Counted from the first letter of the stretch, positions 24,193 through 31,551 are shown. The stretch: 34,795 nt of DNA from Streptomyces sp. CBMA123 (GCF_014596465.1 NZ_MECK01000624.1:1-34795), one strand, 5' to 3'. Notes: generated by a model not told the origin, from the sequence alone. Translations and numbers: made by a program.

Positions 24193-24597
24193 TCAGAACC
24201 GCTGGTTCGTGGTGCCGGCCTGGATGACGATGTCGCTGTTCACCGTCGAGTCGCGGATCACGTTGTGCACGGAGCCGATCCGCGTGGCCTCCTGGGGGGC
24301 GAACTCCGCGAGGAGGTCCCGCAGTTCGGCGACCGCGGCCGGGTTCTCCCGGAACAGCCGGCGCAGCCGGGCGCGCAGCACGGCCGTCTGGTCCGCCAGC
24401 GCTTCCCGGTCGTCGCCGGCCTCCAGCACCTCGGCCCGGATCTCCTCCAGCTCGGCGCCGGTCGCCTCGTCCTCCTCGCCGCGCCCGAACATCCGGGAGA
24501 CCCGCGAGCTGACCTGCTGCCAGGCCGCGGTGGCCATCAGCCCGGCCAGTGACGAGGCGCCCGACGTCACCATCTGCTGCACGATCTCCGCTTCCAT
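24193..24597 (-). CDS. Small helical protein with candidate amyloid-signalling C-terminus
   Basis: A 134-residue protein of unknown function. Residues 1-40 (MEAEIVQQMVTSGASSLAGL then MATAAWQQVSSRVSRMF) form an amphipathic to hydrophobic helix pair. Residues 45-105 are a charged helical bundle rich in Glu, Asp and Arg. The last 27 residues switch to beta-prone sequence beginning GSVHNVIRDSTVNSDIVIQAG. This N-x-I...V-x-x-x-V-x-Q-A-G pattern resembles tails shared by actinobacterial NLR-type proteins and their effectors (BASS/RHIM-like motifs). The resemblance is by eye only. ATG 24597 follows GAGGGGG. It lies downstream of the PLP enzyme on the same strand, with 58 bases between them. Confidence 0.7.
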   Translation of the reverse strand: MEAEIVQQMVTSGASSLAGLMATAAWQQVSSRVSRMFGRGEEDEATGAELEEIRAEVLEAGDDREALADQTAVLRARLRRLFRENPAAVAELRDLLAEFAPQEATRIGSVHNVIRDSTVNSDIVIQAGTTNQRF

Positions 24598-24655
24598 GGC
24601 GCCCCCTCGTGGTTCGTCGTGTCGGTACCACGGTAGGGCACCGGGTGGCGGTCCG

Positions 24656-25867
24656 TCAGAGGTACGTCTTGCCCTCACCCCGGTAGGTGGGCGCGGTCCG
24701 CACGATCCGGTCCCCCTCGATCAGGTGCAGTTCGGCGAAGCGCTCGCACAGCTCGCCCGCCTTGGCGTGCCGGAACCAGACCCGGTCGCCGATCAGCAGG
24801 TCGTCGGCGGCCGGGCCGAGCAGCGGGGTCTGCACCTCGCCCGCGCCCTCCATCGGGTCGTACCGCAGCCCCGGCGGCAGGTAGGGCACCGGGGAGCGGT
24901 CCGGCCCGGCCGCGCCGGAGGCCGGGTAGCCGCCGCCGAGCACCGTGACCACCCCGACGCCGGGGCGGCGCACCACCGGCTGGCCGAACAGCGCGGCCGG
25001 ACGGCCCCGGAACACCCGGTAGTTGTCGAACAGCTGCGGCTGGTACAGCCCGGACCCGGCGGCGACCTCGGTGACGGCCCGCTCGGCCACGGTGGACTCC
25101 ACGCTGCCGGTGCCGCCGCCGTTGACGAACTCCAGCTCGGCCACCTGCCGCAGCCGCCGCACCACCGCCGCGCGCCGCTCGGCCAGTTCGGTCCGCGCCC
25201 TGGCCTGCATCAGCCGGATCAGCTGCGAGCGCAGCGGCCGCCCGGGCACCCGGTCGCCGACCCCGGCGACGTGCCCCTCGTACGCCATCAGGCCGACCAC
25301 CCGGAAGCCCGGGCGGCGCTGGACGAGTTCGGCGAAGCCGACCAACTCCTCCGGGGTGCGCAGCGGCGAGCGCCGGGCGCCCACCCGGACCCGCCCGCCG
25401 AGCAGATGCAGCGCGGTGTCCAGCTCCAGGCAGACCCGCACCTCGGCGTCACCGGTGCGGGCCTTGTCGATCAGGTCCAGCTGGGCGGGGTCGTCCAGCA
25501 CGACGGTGACCCGGCCGGCCAGCTCCTGGTCCCCGGTCAGCTCGGCGTAGCCGGCGCGGTCGGTGGACGGGTAGGCGAGCAGGACGTCGCGCACGCCCGT
25601 ACGGGCCAGCCAGAGCGACTCGTCCAGGGTGAAGCTCATCACCCCGAGGAAGCCGTCCATGGCCAGCGCCCGCTCCAGCAGCGCCCGGCAGCGCAGCGAC
25701 TTGCTGGCCACCCGGATCGGCTTGCCGCCCGCCCGGCGCACCAGGTCGGCGGCGTTGTCGTCGAAGGCGGTGAGGTCCACGACGGCCACCGGCCCGTCCA
25801 GGTGGGCGGTGGCCCGGTCGTACCGGTGCCGGTCCGTGACAGGGGTGCGCGCGACGAGGATGGCCAT
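24656..25867 (-). CDS. PLP-dependent amino acid deaminase/aldolase (D-threonine-aldolase-like)
   Basis: A 403-residue fold-type III PLP enzyme. The N-terminal alanine-racemase-type barrel has GPVAVVDLTAFDDNAADLVRRA and the Schiff-base Lys in IRVASKSLRC (about residue 50). The C-terminal D-serine-dehydratase-like domain includes the zinc-type segment DRVWFRHAKAGELCERF, where His and Cys are expected metal ligands. Members split D-threonine-type or 3-hydroxy amino acids, or deaminate D-serine; which one applies cannot be told here. ATG 25867 has no ribosome site. Another in-frame start further upstream would overlap the divergent gene, so I kept this one. Confidence 0.88.
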   Translation of the reverse strand: MAILVARTPVTDRHRYDRATAHLDGPVAVVDLTAFDDNAADLVRRAGGKPIRVASKSLRCRALLERALAMDGFLGVMSFTLDESLWLARTGVRDVLLAYPSTDRAGYAELTGDQELAGRVTVVLDDPAQLDLIDKARTGDAEVRVCLELDTALHLLGGRVRVGARRSPLRTPEELVGFAELVQRRPGFRVVGLMAYEGHVAGVGDRVPGRPLRSQLIRLMQARARTELAERRAAVVRRLRQVAELEFVNGGGTGSVESTVAERAVTEVAAGSGLYQPQLFDNYRVFRGRPAALFGQPVVRRPGVGVVTVLGGGYPASGAAGPDRSPVPYLPPGLRYDPMEGAGEVQTPLLGPAADDLLIGDRVWFRHAKAGELCERFAELHLIEGDRIVRTAPTYRGEGKTYL

Positions 25868-25945
25868 GCGCGCAGGCTGCCACAGCGCGCTACCGGTGGG
25901 TAGGGGTCGGGTGCGGGAAAATACGGGCGGTGCGGCCCGGTGGCA

Positions 25946-25958
25946 TAGGGTCGGCCGG
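25946..25958 (+). promoter_or_regulatory. Probable leaderless -10 element of the sseB-like gene
   Basis: TAGGGT (25946-25951), within CATAGGGT, lies seven bases before GTG 25959, and no ribosome site is present. This is the typical arrangement of a leaderless actinomycete gene. No good -35 is visible. Confidence 0.4.
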
Positions 25959-26732
25959 GTGGACCGCAAAGACTTCTCCAACCCGGCGTTCGTCGGCAAG
26001 AGCATCCCGAATCCCGGCTTCTCCGACGACGACGGCACGGCGGACCAGGCGCTCACCGAGGCCCTCGCCCGCTGGTCGCAGGACCGCGCGGTGGAGCCCG
26101 AGGTGCTGGCGGCGCTGACCCCGACCCGGCTGATGGTCCCGATCGTGGCCCTCCTCGGCGAGGTCGAGGTGGACGAGCACGGGCACAAGCACGACAAGAG
26201 CAGCGACATGGCCGTCCCGGTCCTGGAGGCCCCGGACGGGCGCCGCGCCCTGCCGGCCTTCACCTCGCTGGAGACGCTCACCCGCTGGCGCGCCGACGCC
26301 CGCCCGGCGCCGACGGCGGCGCCGCAGGCCGCGATGGTCGCCTTCTCCGAGCGCGCCGACACGCTGCTGATCGACCCGGCCGGGCCGGTGCCGTTCCTGC
26401 TCAGCGGTGCCCGGCTGCGGGCCCTGGCGGAGAACCGCCCCTACCTGCCGCCGGTCCGGGACCCGGAGGTGCGGGAGGCGGTCCGGGCACTGCTGGCGGC
26501 CGAGCCGCAGGTGGTCAGCGGGCTGCTGGCGCCGTCGGAGGACTCGGACGGGGTGCTCGCGGTGGTGTTCGACCCGGCGTTGGACCAGCCGGGGCTTCAG
26601 GAGGCCGCGCAGCGGGTCGGCCAGGCGGTGGCCGGGGACCCGGTGCTGCGGGTGCGGCTGGACCGGGGGCTGGACCTCGCGGTGCTGCCGGCCGGCGCCC
26701 AGCTGCCGGGGGAGCCGCTGTACCGGCGGTAG
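25959..26732 (+). CDS. SseB-family protein
   Basis: A 257-residue cytoplasmic protein containing two SseB-like halves. The first half has TPTRLMVPIVALLGEV, then DKSSDMAVPVLEAPDGRRALPAFTSLETLTRW, the pattern of the SseB N-terminal domain. The second half (about 170-257) is the C-terminal enhancing domain type. Molecular function is unknown in actinomycetes. The conserved-looking start MDRKDFSNPAFVGKSIPNPGF is supported by GTG 25959. It converges with the DUF1844 gene, and a hairpin lies between them. A similar gene sits near infC in other streptomycetes (from memory). Confidence 0.85.
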   Translation: MDRKDFSNPAFVGKSIPNPGFSDDDGTADQALTEALARWSQDRAVEPEVLAALTPTRLMVPIVALLGEVEVDEHGHKHDKSSDMAVPVLEAPDGRRALPAFTSLETLTRWRADARPAPTAAPQAAMVAFSERADTLLIDPAGPVPFLLSGARLRALAENRPYLPPVRDPEVREAVRALLAAEPQVVSGLLAPSEDSDGVLAVVFDPALDQPGLQEAAQRVGQAVAGDPVLRVRLDRGLDLAVLPAGAQLPGEPLYRR

Positions 26733-26742
26733 ACACGACGAA

Positions 26743-26778
26743 GGGCCTCCAGGTACGAAATTTCGTATGTGGAGGCCC
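26743..26778. terminator. Two-tier hairpin between convergent genes
   Basis: Outer arms GGGCCTCCA (26743-26751) and TGGAGGCCC (26770-26778) enclose a perfect 14-bp palindrome TACGAAATTTCGTA (26754-26767), with a small internal mismatch between. It lies between the stops of two convergent genes and probably terminates both. The AT-rich inner palindrome is unusual for this genome. Confidence 0.75.
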
Positions 26779-26791
26779 CGGCCGGACCGTC

Positions 26792-27169
26792 TCAGCTGTA
26801 GACCGGCCCGGTGAACTTCTCGCCCGGCCCGGTGCCCGGCGCGTCCGGCACCAGCGAGGCCTCGCGGAAGGCCAGCTGCAGCGAGCGCAGCCCGTCCCGC
26901 AGCGGGGCCGCGTGGAAGTTGCTGATCTCCGGTGCGCCGGCGGTGACCAGTCCGGCGAGCGCGGTGATCAGCTTGCGGGCCTCGTCCAGGTCCTTGTCCT
27001 TCTCGCCGCCCTCGGCCAGGCCGCACTTGACCGCAGCGGCGCTCATCAGGTGCACCGCCACGGTGGTGATCACCTCGACGGCCGGGACCTCGGCGATGTC
27101 CCGGGTGAGGTCGTCGAAGCCGATCGCGTCGTCGTCCGCGCCGGGGGTCTGGGTGGGCTCGCTGCTCAA
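26792..27169 (-). CDS. DUF1844 family protein
   Basis: A 125-residue conserved actinobacterial protein of unknown function. The signature runs from DDLTRDIAEVPAVEVITTVA through HLMSAAAVKCGLAEG, LDEARKLITALAGLV and HAAPLRDGLRSLQLAFREAS to GEKFTGPVYS. It is largely helical and soluble. No ATG or GTG lies at the expected N-terminus, so TTG 27169 (giving SSEPTQTPG next) is the best start, though only a weak GAG is upstream. The next in-frame candidates would add about 100 unlikely residues. The family commonly lies beside infC, which is divergent here. Confidence 0.82.
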   Translation of the reverse strand: MSSEPTQTPGADDDAIGFDDLTRDIAEVPAVEVITTVAVHLMSAAAVKCGLAEGGEKDKDLDEARKLITALAGLVTAGAPEISNFHAAPLRDGLRSLQLAFREASLVPDAPGTGPGEKFTGPVYS

Positions 27170-27289
27170 GGGGGGCTCGTTCCGTCGTGCGGTGTGGGTA
27201 CAGGTGGAGCGTACAAGGGGCCCGGAAGCCGCCGGGAGGGCAGTACGCCGGGGCGGAATGGCGTTCGACAGCGCGACGCTGTAAGCTTC

Positions 27290-27639
27290 GAGACTGACCG
27301 GCCGGGATCCCTCATGGGCACCTGGCCAGCAAGTGGAGGCTCCACTGCGAGGAGGCCCGAGAGGGCAACCGCGAAAGTCTCCCACCTGGTCGGCCTCGCG
27401 GTCGACGGGTCCGGTCCGCGACGGGCGCCACGGCGCCGAGTCGCCCGCAGCGTCCCTCACCGGACGCAGCCCCCGGTTGTGTGGAGCCCCGCTTGTACCG
27501 AGCGGGGCTTTTTTCGTGTGGCGGTGCCGAGAGGTATCGGGCAGCGCAGCACGAATGAAGCCCCGCCCAGTGGTCGAGTCCACTACGTGCGACCGCCGTC
27601 CGACGGCCGCATCGCAGAAGGTGCAACCGAGGAGGCCCC
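27290..27639 (+). ncRNA. Structured infC leader with attenuator-like terminator
   Basis: About 350 bases upstream of infC hold no protein gene but many hairpins. Examples are AGTGGAG-G-CTCCACT (27332-27346), GCCC-GAGA-GGGC with a GNRA-type loop (27355-27366) and GCGTCC/GGACGC (27450-27467), followed by a rho-independent terminator (27485-27514). The transcript start is probably near 27290, but the promoter is only weakly visible (TAAGCT at 27282-27287). A terminated leader ahead of infC-rpmI-rplT recalls the L20 autoregulatory leader of Bacillus; whether this is an equivalent is inference. Confidence 0.6.
27485..27514 (+). terminator. Intrinsic terminator (attenuator) in the infC leader
   Basis: Arms AGCCCCGCT (27485-27493) and AGCGGGGCT (27501-27509) with loop TGTACCG are followed by a run of six T. 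This is the only textbook stem plus T-run terminator I found in the window. It lies about 125 bases before the infC start with no gene immediately upstream on this strand, so it must act within the leader. Confidence 0.85.
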
Positions 27640-28404
27640 ATCAGCACCGAGCCCCGCATCAACGACCGGATTCGCGTCCCGGAGGTGCGACTTGTCGGTC
27701 CCAGCGGCGAGCAGGTCGGCATCGTGCCGCTTGCCAAGGCGCTGGAGCTCGCACAGGAGTACGACCTCGACCTGGTCGAGGTCGCGGCGACCGCCCGGCC
27801 GCCGGTGTGCAAGCTCATGGACTACGGCAAGTTCAAGTACGAGTCGGCCATGAAGGCTCGTGAGGCGCGCAAGAACCAGGCGCACACGGTCATCAAGGAG
27901 ATGAAGCTCCGGCCGAAGATCGACCCGCACGACTATGACACCAAGAAGGGTCACGTCGTCCGGTTCCTCAAGCAGGGCGACAAGGTCAAGATCACGATCA
28001 TGTTCCGCGGTCGTGAGCAGTCCCGCCCCGAGCTGGGCTTCCGTCTGCTGCAGCGGCTCGCCGACGACGTCCAGGACCTGGGCTTCATCGAGTCCTCGCC
28101 GAAGCAGGACGGCCGGAACATGATCATGGTTCTCGGCCCGCACAAGAAGAAGACCGAGGCGATGGCCGAGGCCCGCGCCATCGCGGACGCCCGCAAGGCC
28201 GAGCGACAGGGCCGGACCCCCGGTTCCGACGCCGCCTCCGAGGACGACGACGCGCTGGCCGACGACCTGGTGGACGACGAGGCCGAGACCGAGGCGCACG
28301 ACGCCCCGGCCCAGGCCGACGCCGCCGAGGCCGACGCCGCCGAGGTCGAGGCCGCCGAGGCCGACGCCCCGGTCGAGCAGCCGGCCGCTTCCCAGGGCGC
28401 CTGA
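27640..28404 (+). CDS. infC: Translation initiation factor IF-3 (AUC start)
   Basis: A 254-residue factor that binds the 30S subunit and rejects wrong start codons and initiator mismatches. The N-terminal domain opens with the conserved stretch STEPRINDRIRVPEVRLVG, and the linker KLMDYGKFKYESAMKAREAR leads to the C-terminal domain (VIKEMKLRPKID... MIMVLGPHKKK). Residues beyond about 185 are an Ala/Asp/Glu-rich tail typical of actinomycetes. The conserved N-terminus lies before the first GTG (27685), no ATG/GTG/TTG exists between an in-frame TGA (27556) and it, and GAGGAGG lies four bases before ATC 27640. The start is therefore AUC, parallel to the AUU start of E. coli infC. Confidence 0.95.
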   Translation: MSTEPRINDRIRVPEVRLVGPSGEQVGIVPLAKALELAQEYDLDLVEVAATARPPVCKLMDYGKFKYESAMKAREARKNQAHTVIKEMKLRPKIDPHDYDTKKGHVVRFLKQGDKVKITIMFRGREQSRPELGFRLLQRLADDVQDLGFIESSPKQDGRNMIMVLGPHKKKTEAMAEARAIADARKAERQGRTPGSDAASEDDDALADDLVDDEAETEAHDAPAQADAAEADAAEVEAAEADAPVEQPAASQGA

Positions 28405-28544
28405 GCCGCAAGGCTCACGGCGGTCCGGGGTCGGCCCCCAGGGTGACAGGGCGTCCCGCCCGGTCACCACAGATCCATCCAGTTCACGCCCGCGCGGCGC
28501 AGGTCGCGCGGGCGTGGACGGGACTGACGAGGAGATACGGCGAA

Positions 28545-28739
28545 ATGCCGAAGCAGAAGACGCACAGTGGCGCCAGCAAGCGCTTCAAGATCAGTGGCTC
28601 TGGCAAGGTGCTGCGCGAGCGCGCCGGCCGCCGCCACCTCCTGGAGCACAAGCCCTCGACGCTGACCCGCAAGCTGGCCGGGACGGTCGAGCTGGCCCCC
28701 GCTGACGCCAAGAAGATCAAGAAGCTTCTCGGCAAGTGA
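28545..28739 (+). CDS. rpmI: 50S ribosomal protein L35
   Basis: A 64-residue ribosomal protein of usual family length. It begins MPKQKTHSGASKRFKISGSG, followed by the basic segment RERAGRRHLLEHKPS, and ends KKIKKLLGK. It is part of the large-subunit 23S rRNA core. GAGGAG lies ten bases before ATG 28545. It is the second gene of the conserved infC-rpmI-rplT operon, with a 140-base gap after infC that shows only weak hairpins. Confidence 0.98.
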   Translation: MPKQKTHSGASKRFKISGSGKVLRERAGRRHLLEHKPSTLTRKLAGTVELAPADAKKIKKLLGK

Positions 28740-28804
28740 TCGCCCTCCCGCCCGGCGCGAGCCGTGTGCGGGGCAGCTGATCCTTCCCGACCCATTCGAA
28801 TGAC

Positions 28805-28830
28805 GGACCACGTGAAGTAGTCCGTGGTCC
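28805..28830 (+). promoter_or_regulatory. Hairpin before rplT
   Basis: GGACCACG (28805-28812) and CGTGGTCC (28823-28830) form a perfect 8-bp stem with a 10-base loop, five bases before the rplT ribosome site AAGGAG. No T-run follows, so a translational control element or processing site is more likely than a terminator. Its role is inferred only from position. Confidence 0.5.
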
Positions 28831-28848
28831 AACCCAAGGAGTAATCAA

Positions 28849-29244
28849 GTGGCACGCGTCAAGCGGGCAGTGAACGCCCACAAGAAGCGCCGGGTCATCC
28901 TGGAGCGCGCCAGCGGCTACCGTGGCCAGCGCTCGCGCCTGTACCGCAAGGCCAAGGAGCAGGTCACCCACTCGCTGGTCTACAACTTCAACGACCGCAA
29001 GAAGCGCAAGGGCGACTTCCGTCAGCTGTGGATCCAGCGCATCAACGCTGCGGCCCGTGCCAACGGCATCACCTACAACCGCTTCGTGCAGGGCCTGAAG
29101 GCCGCCAGCGTCGAGATCGACCGCAAGATGCTGGCCGACCTGGCCGTCAACGACCCGGGTGCGTTCGCCTCCCTGGTCGAGGTCGCCCAGAAGGCGCTGC
29201 CGGCCGACGTGAACGCCCCGAAGGCCGCCGCCGACGCCGCCTGA
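28849..29244 (+). CDS. rplT: 50S ribosomal protein L20
   Basis: A 131-residue ribosomal protein needed early in 50S assembly. It starts ARVKRAVNAHKKRRVILERA and contains the conserved GYRGQRSRLYRKAKEQVTHS and FRQLWIQRINAAARANGITY segments. The C-terminal Ala/Lys tail is slightly longer than in E. coli. GTG 28849 is preceded by AAGGAG at seven bases. L20 represses its own operon in several bacteria, so the upstream hairpin and the infC leader are candidate targets. The gene is followed by a strong terminator. Confidence 0.98.
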   Translation: MARVKRAVNAHKKRRVILERASGYRGQRSRLYRKAKEQVTHSLVYNFNDRKKRKGDFRQLWIQRINAAARANGITYNRFVQGLKAASVEIDRKMLADLAVNDPGAFASLVEVAQKALPADVNAPKAAADAA

Positions 29245-29268
29245 TCTTCCGAGATCGGTTGAGCTCTG

Positions 29269-29300
29269 ACCGGACCCGCAGGCTCGCCTGCGGGTCCGGT
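29269..29300 (+). terminator. Terminator after rplT
   Basis: Arms ACCGGACCCGCAGG (29269-29282) and CCTGCGGGTCCGGT (29287-29300) form a perfect 14-bp stem with a CTCG loop, followed by a short T-containing stretch. It closes the infC-rpmI-rplT operon. Confidence 0.9.
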
Positions 29301-29340
29301 TCTGCATTGCCCAGCGCCGCCCGCCACAGAGAACGAGACC

Positions 29341-30207
29341 ATGCCGAGCACCGAGACCCCCCTGCTCACCTCCCTGCGCTCGCCGCGCGTCGTCGCCGCC
29401 CGTCGGCTCGCCAAGCGGAACCAGCGCACCAAGGAGCGCCGCTTCCTGGCCGAGGGCCCGCAGGCCGTCCGGGAGGCCATCGCGTTCGGCCAGCTGCCGG
29501 GGACGGCCGAGCACGCCGTGGTCGAGGTGTACGTGGGTCTGGAGGCCGCCGAGCGGCACGCGGACATCGTCGAGGCCGCCCTGGCCGAGGGGCTGCCGGT
29601 GCTGACCGCCACCGACGAGGTGATCGCCGACATCTGCGACACGGTGACCCCGCAGGGGATCGTGGCGCTCTGCCGCTTCATCGACACCCCGTTCGCCGAG
29701 GTGCTCGCGGCCCGGCCCAAGCTGGTGGCGATCCTCGCCCACGTGCGCGACCCCGGCAACGCCGGCACCGTGCTGCGCACCGCCGACGCGGCCGGCGCGG
29801 ACGCCGTGGTGCTCACCGACGCCTCGGTGGACCTGTACAACCCGAAGGCCGTCCGGGCCTCCGTCGGCAGCCTGTTCCACCTGCCGGTGGCGGTCGGCGT
29901 GCCGGTCGAGGAGGCGGTCGGGCAGCTGCGCGCGGCCGGCATCCGGGTGCTCGCCGCGGATGGCGCGGGGGAGCGCGACCTGGACCGCGAGCTCGACGAG
30001 GGCACCCTCGGCGCGCCCGGCGCGTGGCTGTTCGGCAACGAGGCCTGGGGGCTCCCGGAGGAGACCCGCGCGCTCACCGACGAGGTCGTGCGCGTACCGA
30101 TCCACGGCCACGCGGAGAGCCTCAACCTGGCCACCGCCGCGGCCGTCTGCCTGTACGCCTCCGCCCGGGCACAGCGTTCGCCCGGCGGCTGCCGCTCCAA
30201 CGGCTGA
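29341..30207 (+). CDS. TrmH/SpoU-family RNA 2'-O-methyltransferase
   Basis: A 288-residue SPOUT methyltransferase that methylates a ribose 2'-hydroxyl in rRNA or tRNA using S-adenosylmethionine. An N-terminal substrate-binding domain includes RRLAKRNQRTKERRFLAEGP. The knotted catalytic domain shows motif 1 VRDPGNAGTVLRTADAAGAD, motif 2 LFGNEAWGLP and motif 3 VPIHGHAESLNLATAAAVCLYA. The exact RNA target cannot be told from sequence. ATG 29341 has only a weak purine-rich site (GAACGAG) upstream. It is the usual neighbour between rplT and pheST in streptomycetes. Confidence 0.93.
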   Translation: MPSTETPLLTSLRSPRVVAARRLAKRNQRTKERRFLAEGPQAVREAIAFGQLPGTAEHAVVEVYVGLEAAERHADIVEAALAEGLPVLTATDEVIADICDTVTPQGIVALCRFIDTPFAEVLAARPKLVAILAHVRDPGNAGTVLRTADAAGADAVVLTDASVDLYNPKAVRASVGSLFHLPVAVGVPVEEAVGQLRAAGIRVLAADGAGERDLDRELDEGTLGAPGAWLFGNEAWGLPEETRALTDEVVRVPIHGHAESLNLATAAAVCLYASARAQRSPGGCRSNG

Positions 30208-30324
30208 CACGCGCCCGGGCGCGCCGGGATCACCACGTTGCAAGCCCTACTGCCGGGGCCTGCGAGGCGCTAGGGTCTGCCTCGGTGGGGGGAACGGCAC
30301 GGTGGGTAATCGGGGAGGCAACCC

Positions 30325-31428
30325 ATGGTCGGCAGCGGGCCAGAGCTCGACCCGGACGACCTGCCGGACGGCCTGGTGGTCGCCGACGCGCTGGGCCGGG
30401 TGGTCTGCTTCAACCGGGCCGCGGCCCGGCTCACCGGCGTGCTCCCGGCGGCCGCGATCGGCCTCGCGCTGGAGGACGTCCTGCCGCTGGAGGACCTGGA
30501 CGGCCGCCGCTGGTGGCAGCTGACCGACCCGTACGGCGGCCTGGCGATCCGCACCCGGCAGCCCGAGCGCAACCTGCTGCTGCCCGGCGGCCGCGAGGTG
30601 CTGGTCTCCGCCCGGTACGTCCGGGCGGCGCCGCTGGGGCCGCTGGAGCGCCTGGTGATCGCCCTGCGCGGCACCGAGGCCCGGCGCCGCACCGAGCGCA
30701 GCCACGCCGAGCTGATCGCCACCGTCGCGCACGAGCTGCGCTCCCCGCTGACCAGCGTCAAGGGCTTCACGGCGACGCTGCTGGCCAAGTGGGAGCGGTT
30801 CACCGACGGGCAGAAGCGGCTGATGCTGGAGACGGTGGACGCCGACGCCGACCGGGTCACCCGGCTGATCGCCGAGCTGCTGGACATCTCCCGGATCGAC
30901 GCCGGGCGGCTGGAGCTGCGCAAGCAGGTGGTCGACCTGGCGGCCGCGGTGCGCCGGCACGTCGAGCGCAAGGTCGCCACCGGCATCCCCGAAGAGCGCT
31001 TCGACATCCGGATCACCGAGCCGCTCACCGTGCTCTGGGCGGACCCGGACAAGGTCGACCAGGTGCTGGCCAACCTGCTGGAAAACGCGGTGCGGCACGG
31101 CGAGGGAACTGTCACCATCGAGGTGGCACCGGCCAAGGAGGTCGTCGAGGCGCCCGTCTGGGAGCGCTCCGGCACCCCTCCCCGCATCGTGGAAGGCACA
31201 GCGGTCACCGTGAGCGACGAAGGCAGCGGCATCCCCGAGGAGTCGATGCCGCGCGTCTTCACCCGCTTCTGGCGGGGCTCCAAGCGCGGTGGCACCGGCC
31301 TCGGGCTCTACATCGTCAAGGGCATCGTGGAGGCCCATGGCGGTTCCATCCGGGTCGACCGCGCGCCCGGCGGCGGGGCCCGGTTCCGATTTATCCTGCC
31401 CGCCGGGGTGCCCGACTTCATGCTCTGA
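30325..31428 (+). CDS. PAS-domain sensor histidine kinase
   Basis: A 367-residue soluble kinase with no transmembrane helix. A PAS domain (about 12-115) opens LPDGLVVADALGRVVCFNRA. The HisKA dimer domain has phospho-acceptor H136 in ATVAHELRSPLTSVKGF. The ATPase domain shows LLENAVRHGEG (N box), VSDEGSGIP (G1) and RGGTGLGLYIVKGIVEAHGG (G2). No response-regulator gene is adjacent, so it is an orphan here. ATG 30325 follows GGGGAGG by six bases. The final codons (ATG CTC TGA) are part of the first unit of a 33-bp tandem repeat, so the C-terminal residues ML come from the repeat. Confidence 0.93.
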   Translation: MVGSGPELDPDDLPDGLVVADALGRVVCFNRAAARLTGVLPAAAIGLALEDVLPLEDLDGRRWWQLTDPYGGLAIRTRQPERNLLLPGGREVLVSARYVRAAPLGPLERLVIALRGTEARRRTERSHAELIATVAHELRSPLTSVKGFTATLLAKWERFTDGQKRLMLETVDADADRVTRLIAELLDISRIDAGRLELRKQVVDLAAAVRRHVERKVATGIPEERFDIRITEPLTVLWADPDKVDQVLANLLENAVRHGEGTVTIEVAPAKEVVEAPVWERSGTPPRIVEGTAVTVSDEGSGIPEESMPRVFTRFWRGSKRGGTGLGLYIVKGIVEAHGGSIRVDRAPGGGARFRFILPAGVPDFML

Positions 31429-31551
31429 AAGAGGATGAACGACAAGCGCGGCATGCTCTGAAAGAGGATGAACGACAAGCGCGGCATGCTCTGAAAGAGG
31501 ATGAACGACAAGCACGGCATGCTCCGAAAGAGCATGAACGACTGATACAGG
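31419..31551 (+). repeat. 33-bp tandem repeat with mini-ORF ladder
   Basis: Units begin CATGCTCTGAAAGAGGATGA and end ACGACAAGCRCGG. Copies are at 31419-31451, 31452-31484 (identical) and 31485-31517 (one change), with a degenerate fourth to about 31551 and a trace after it. Each copy carries ATG AAC GAC AAG CGC GGC ATG CTC TGA, so mini-ORFs lie at 31435-31461, 31468-31494 and 31501-31545 (MNDKRGML twice, then a 14-codon variant). The kinase stop codon lies in the first copy. The tract sits about 220 bases before pheS. Confidence 0.9.

Noticed and set aside
27290..27520. tRNA gene or T-box in the infC leader
   Set aside because: There is no T-psi-C arm or cloverleaf, and no T-box core sequence. 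Only hairpins and a terminator are visible.
31419..31551. CRISPR array
   Set aside because: Units are directly contiguous with no unique spacers, and no cas gene is present.
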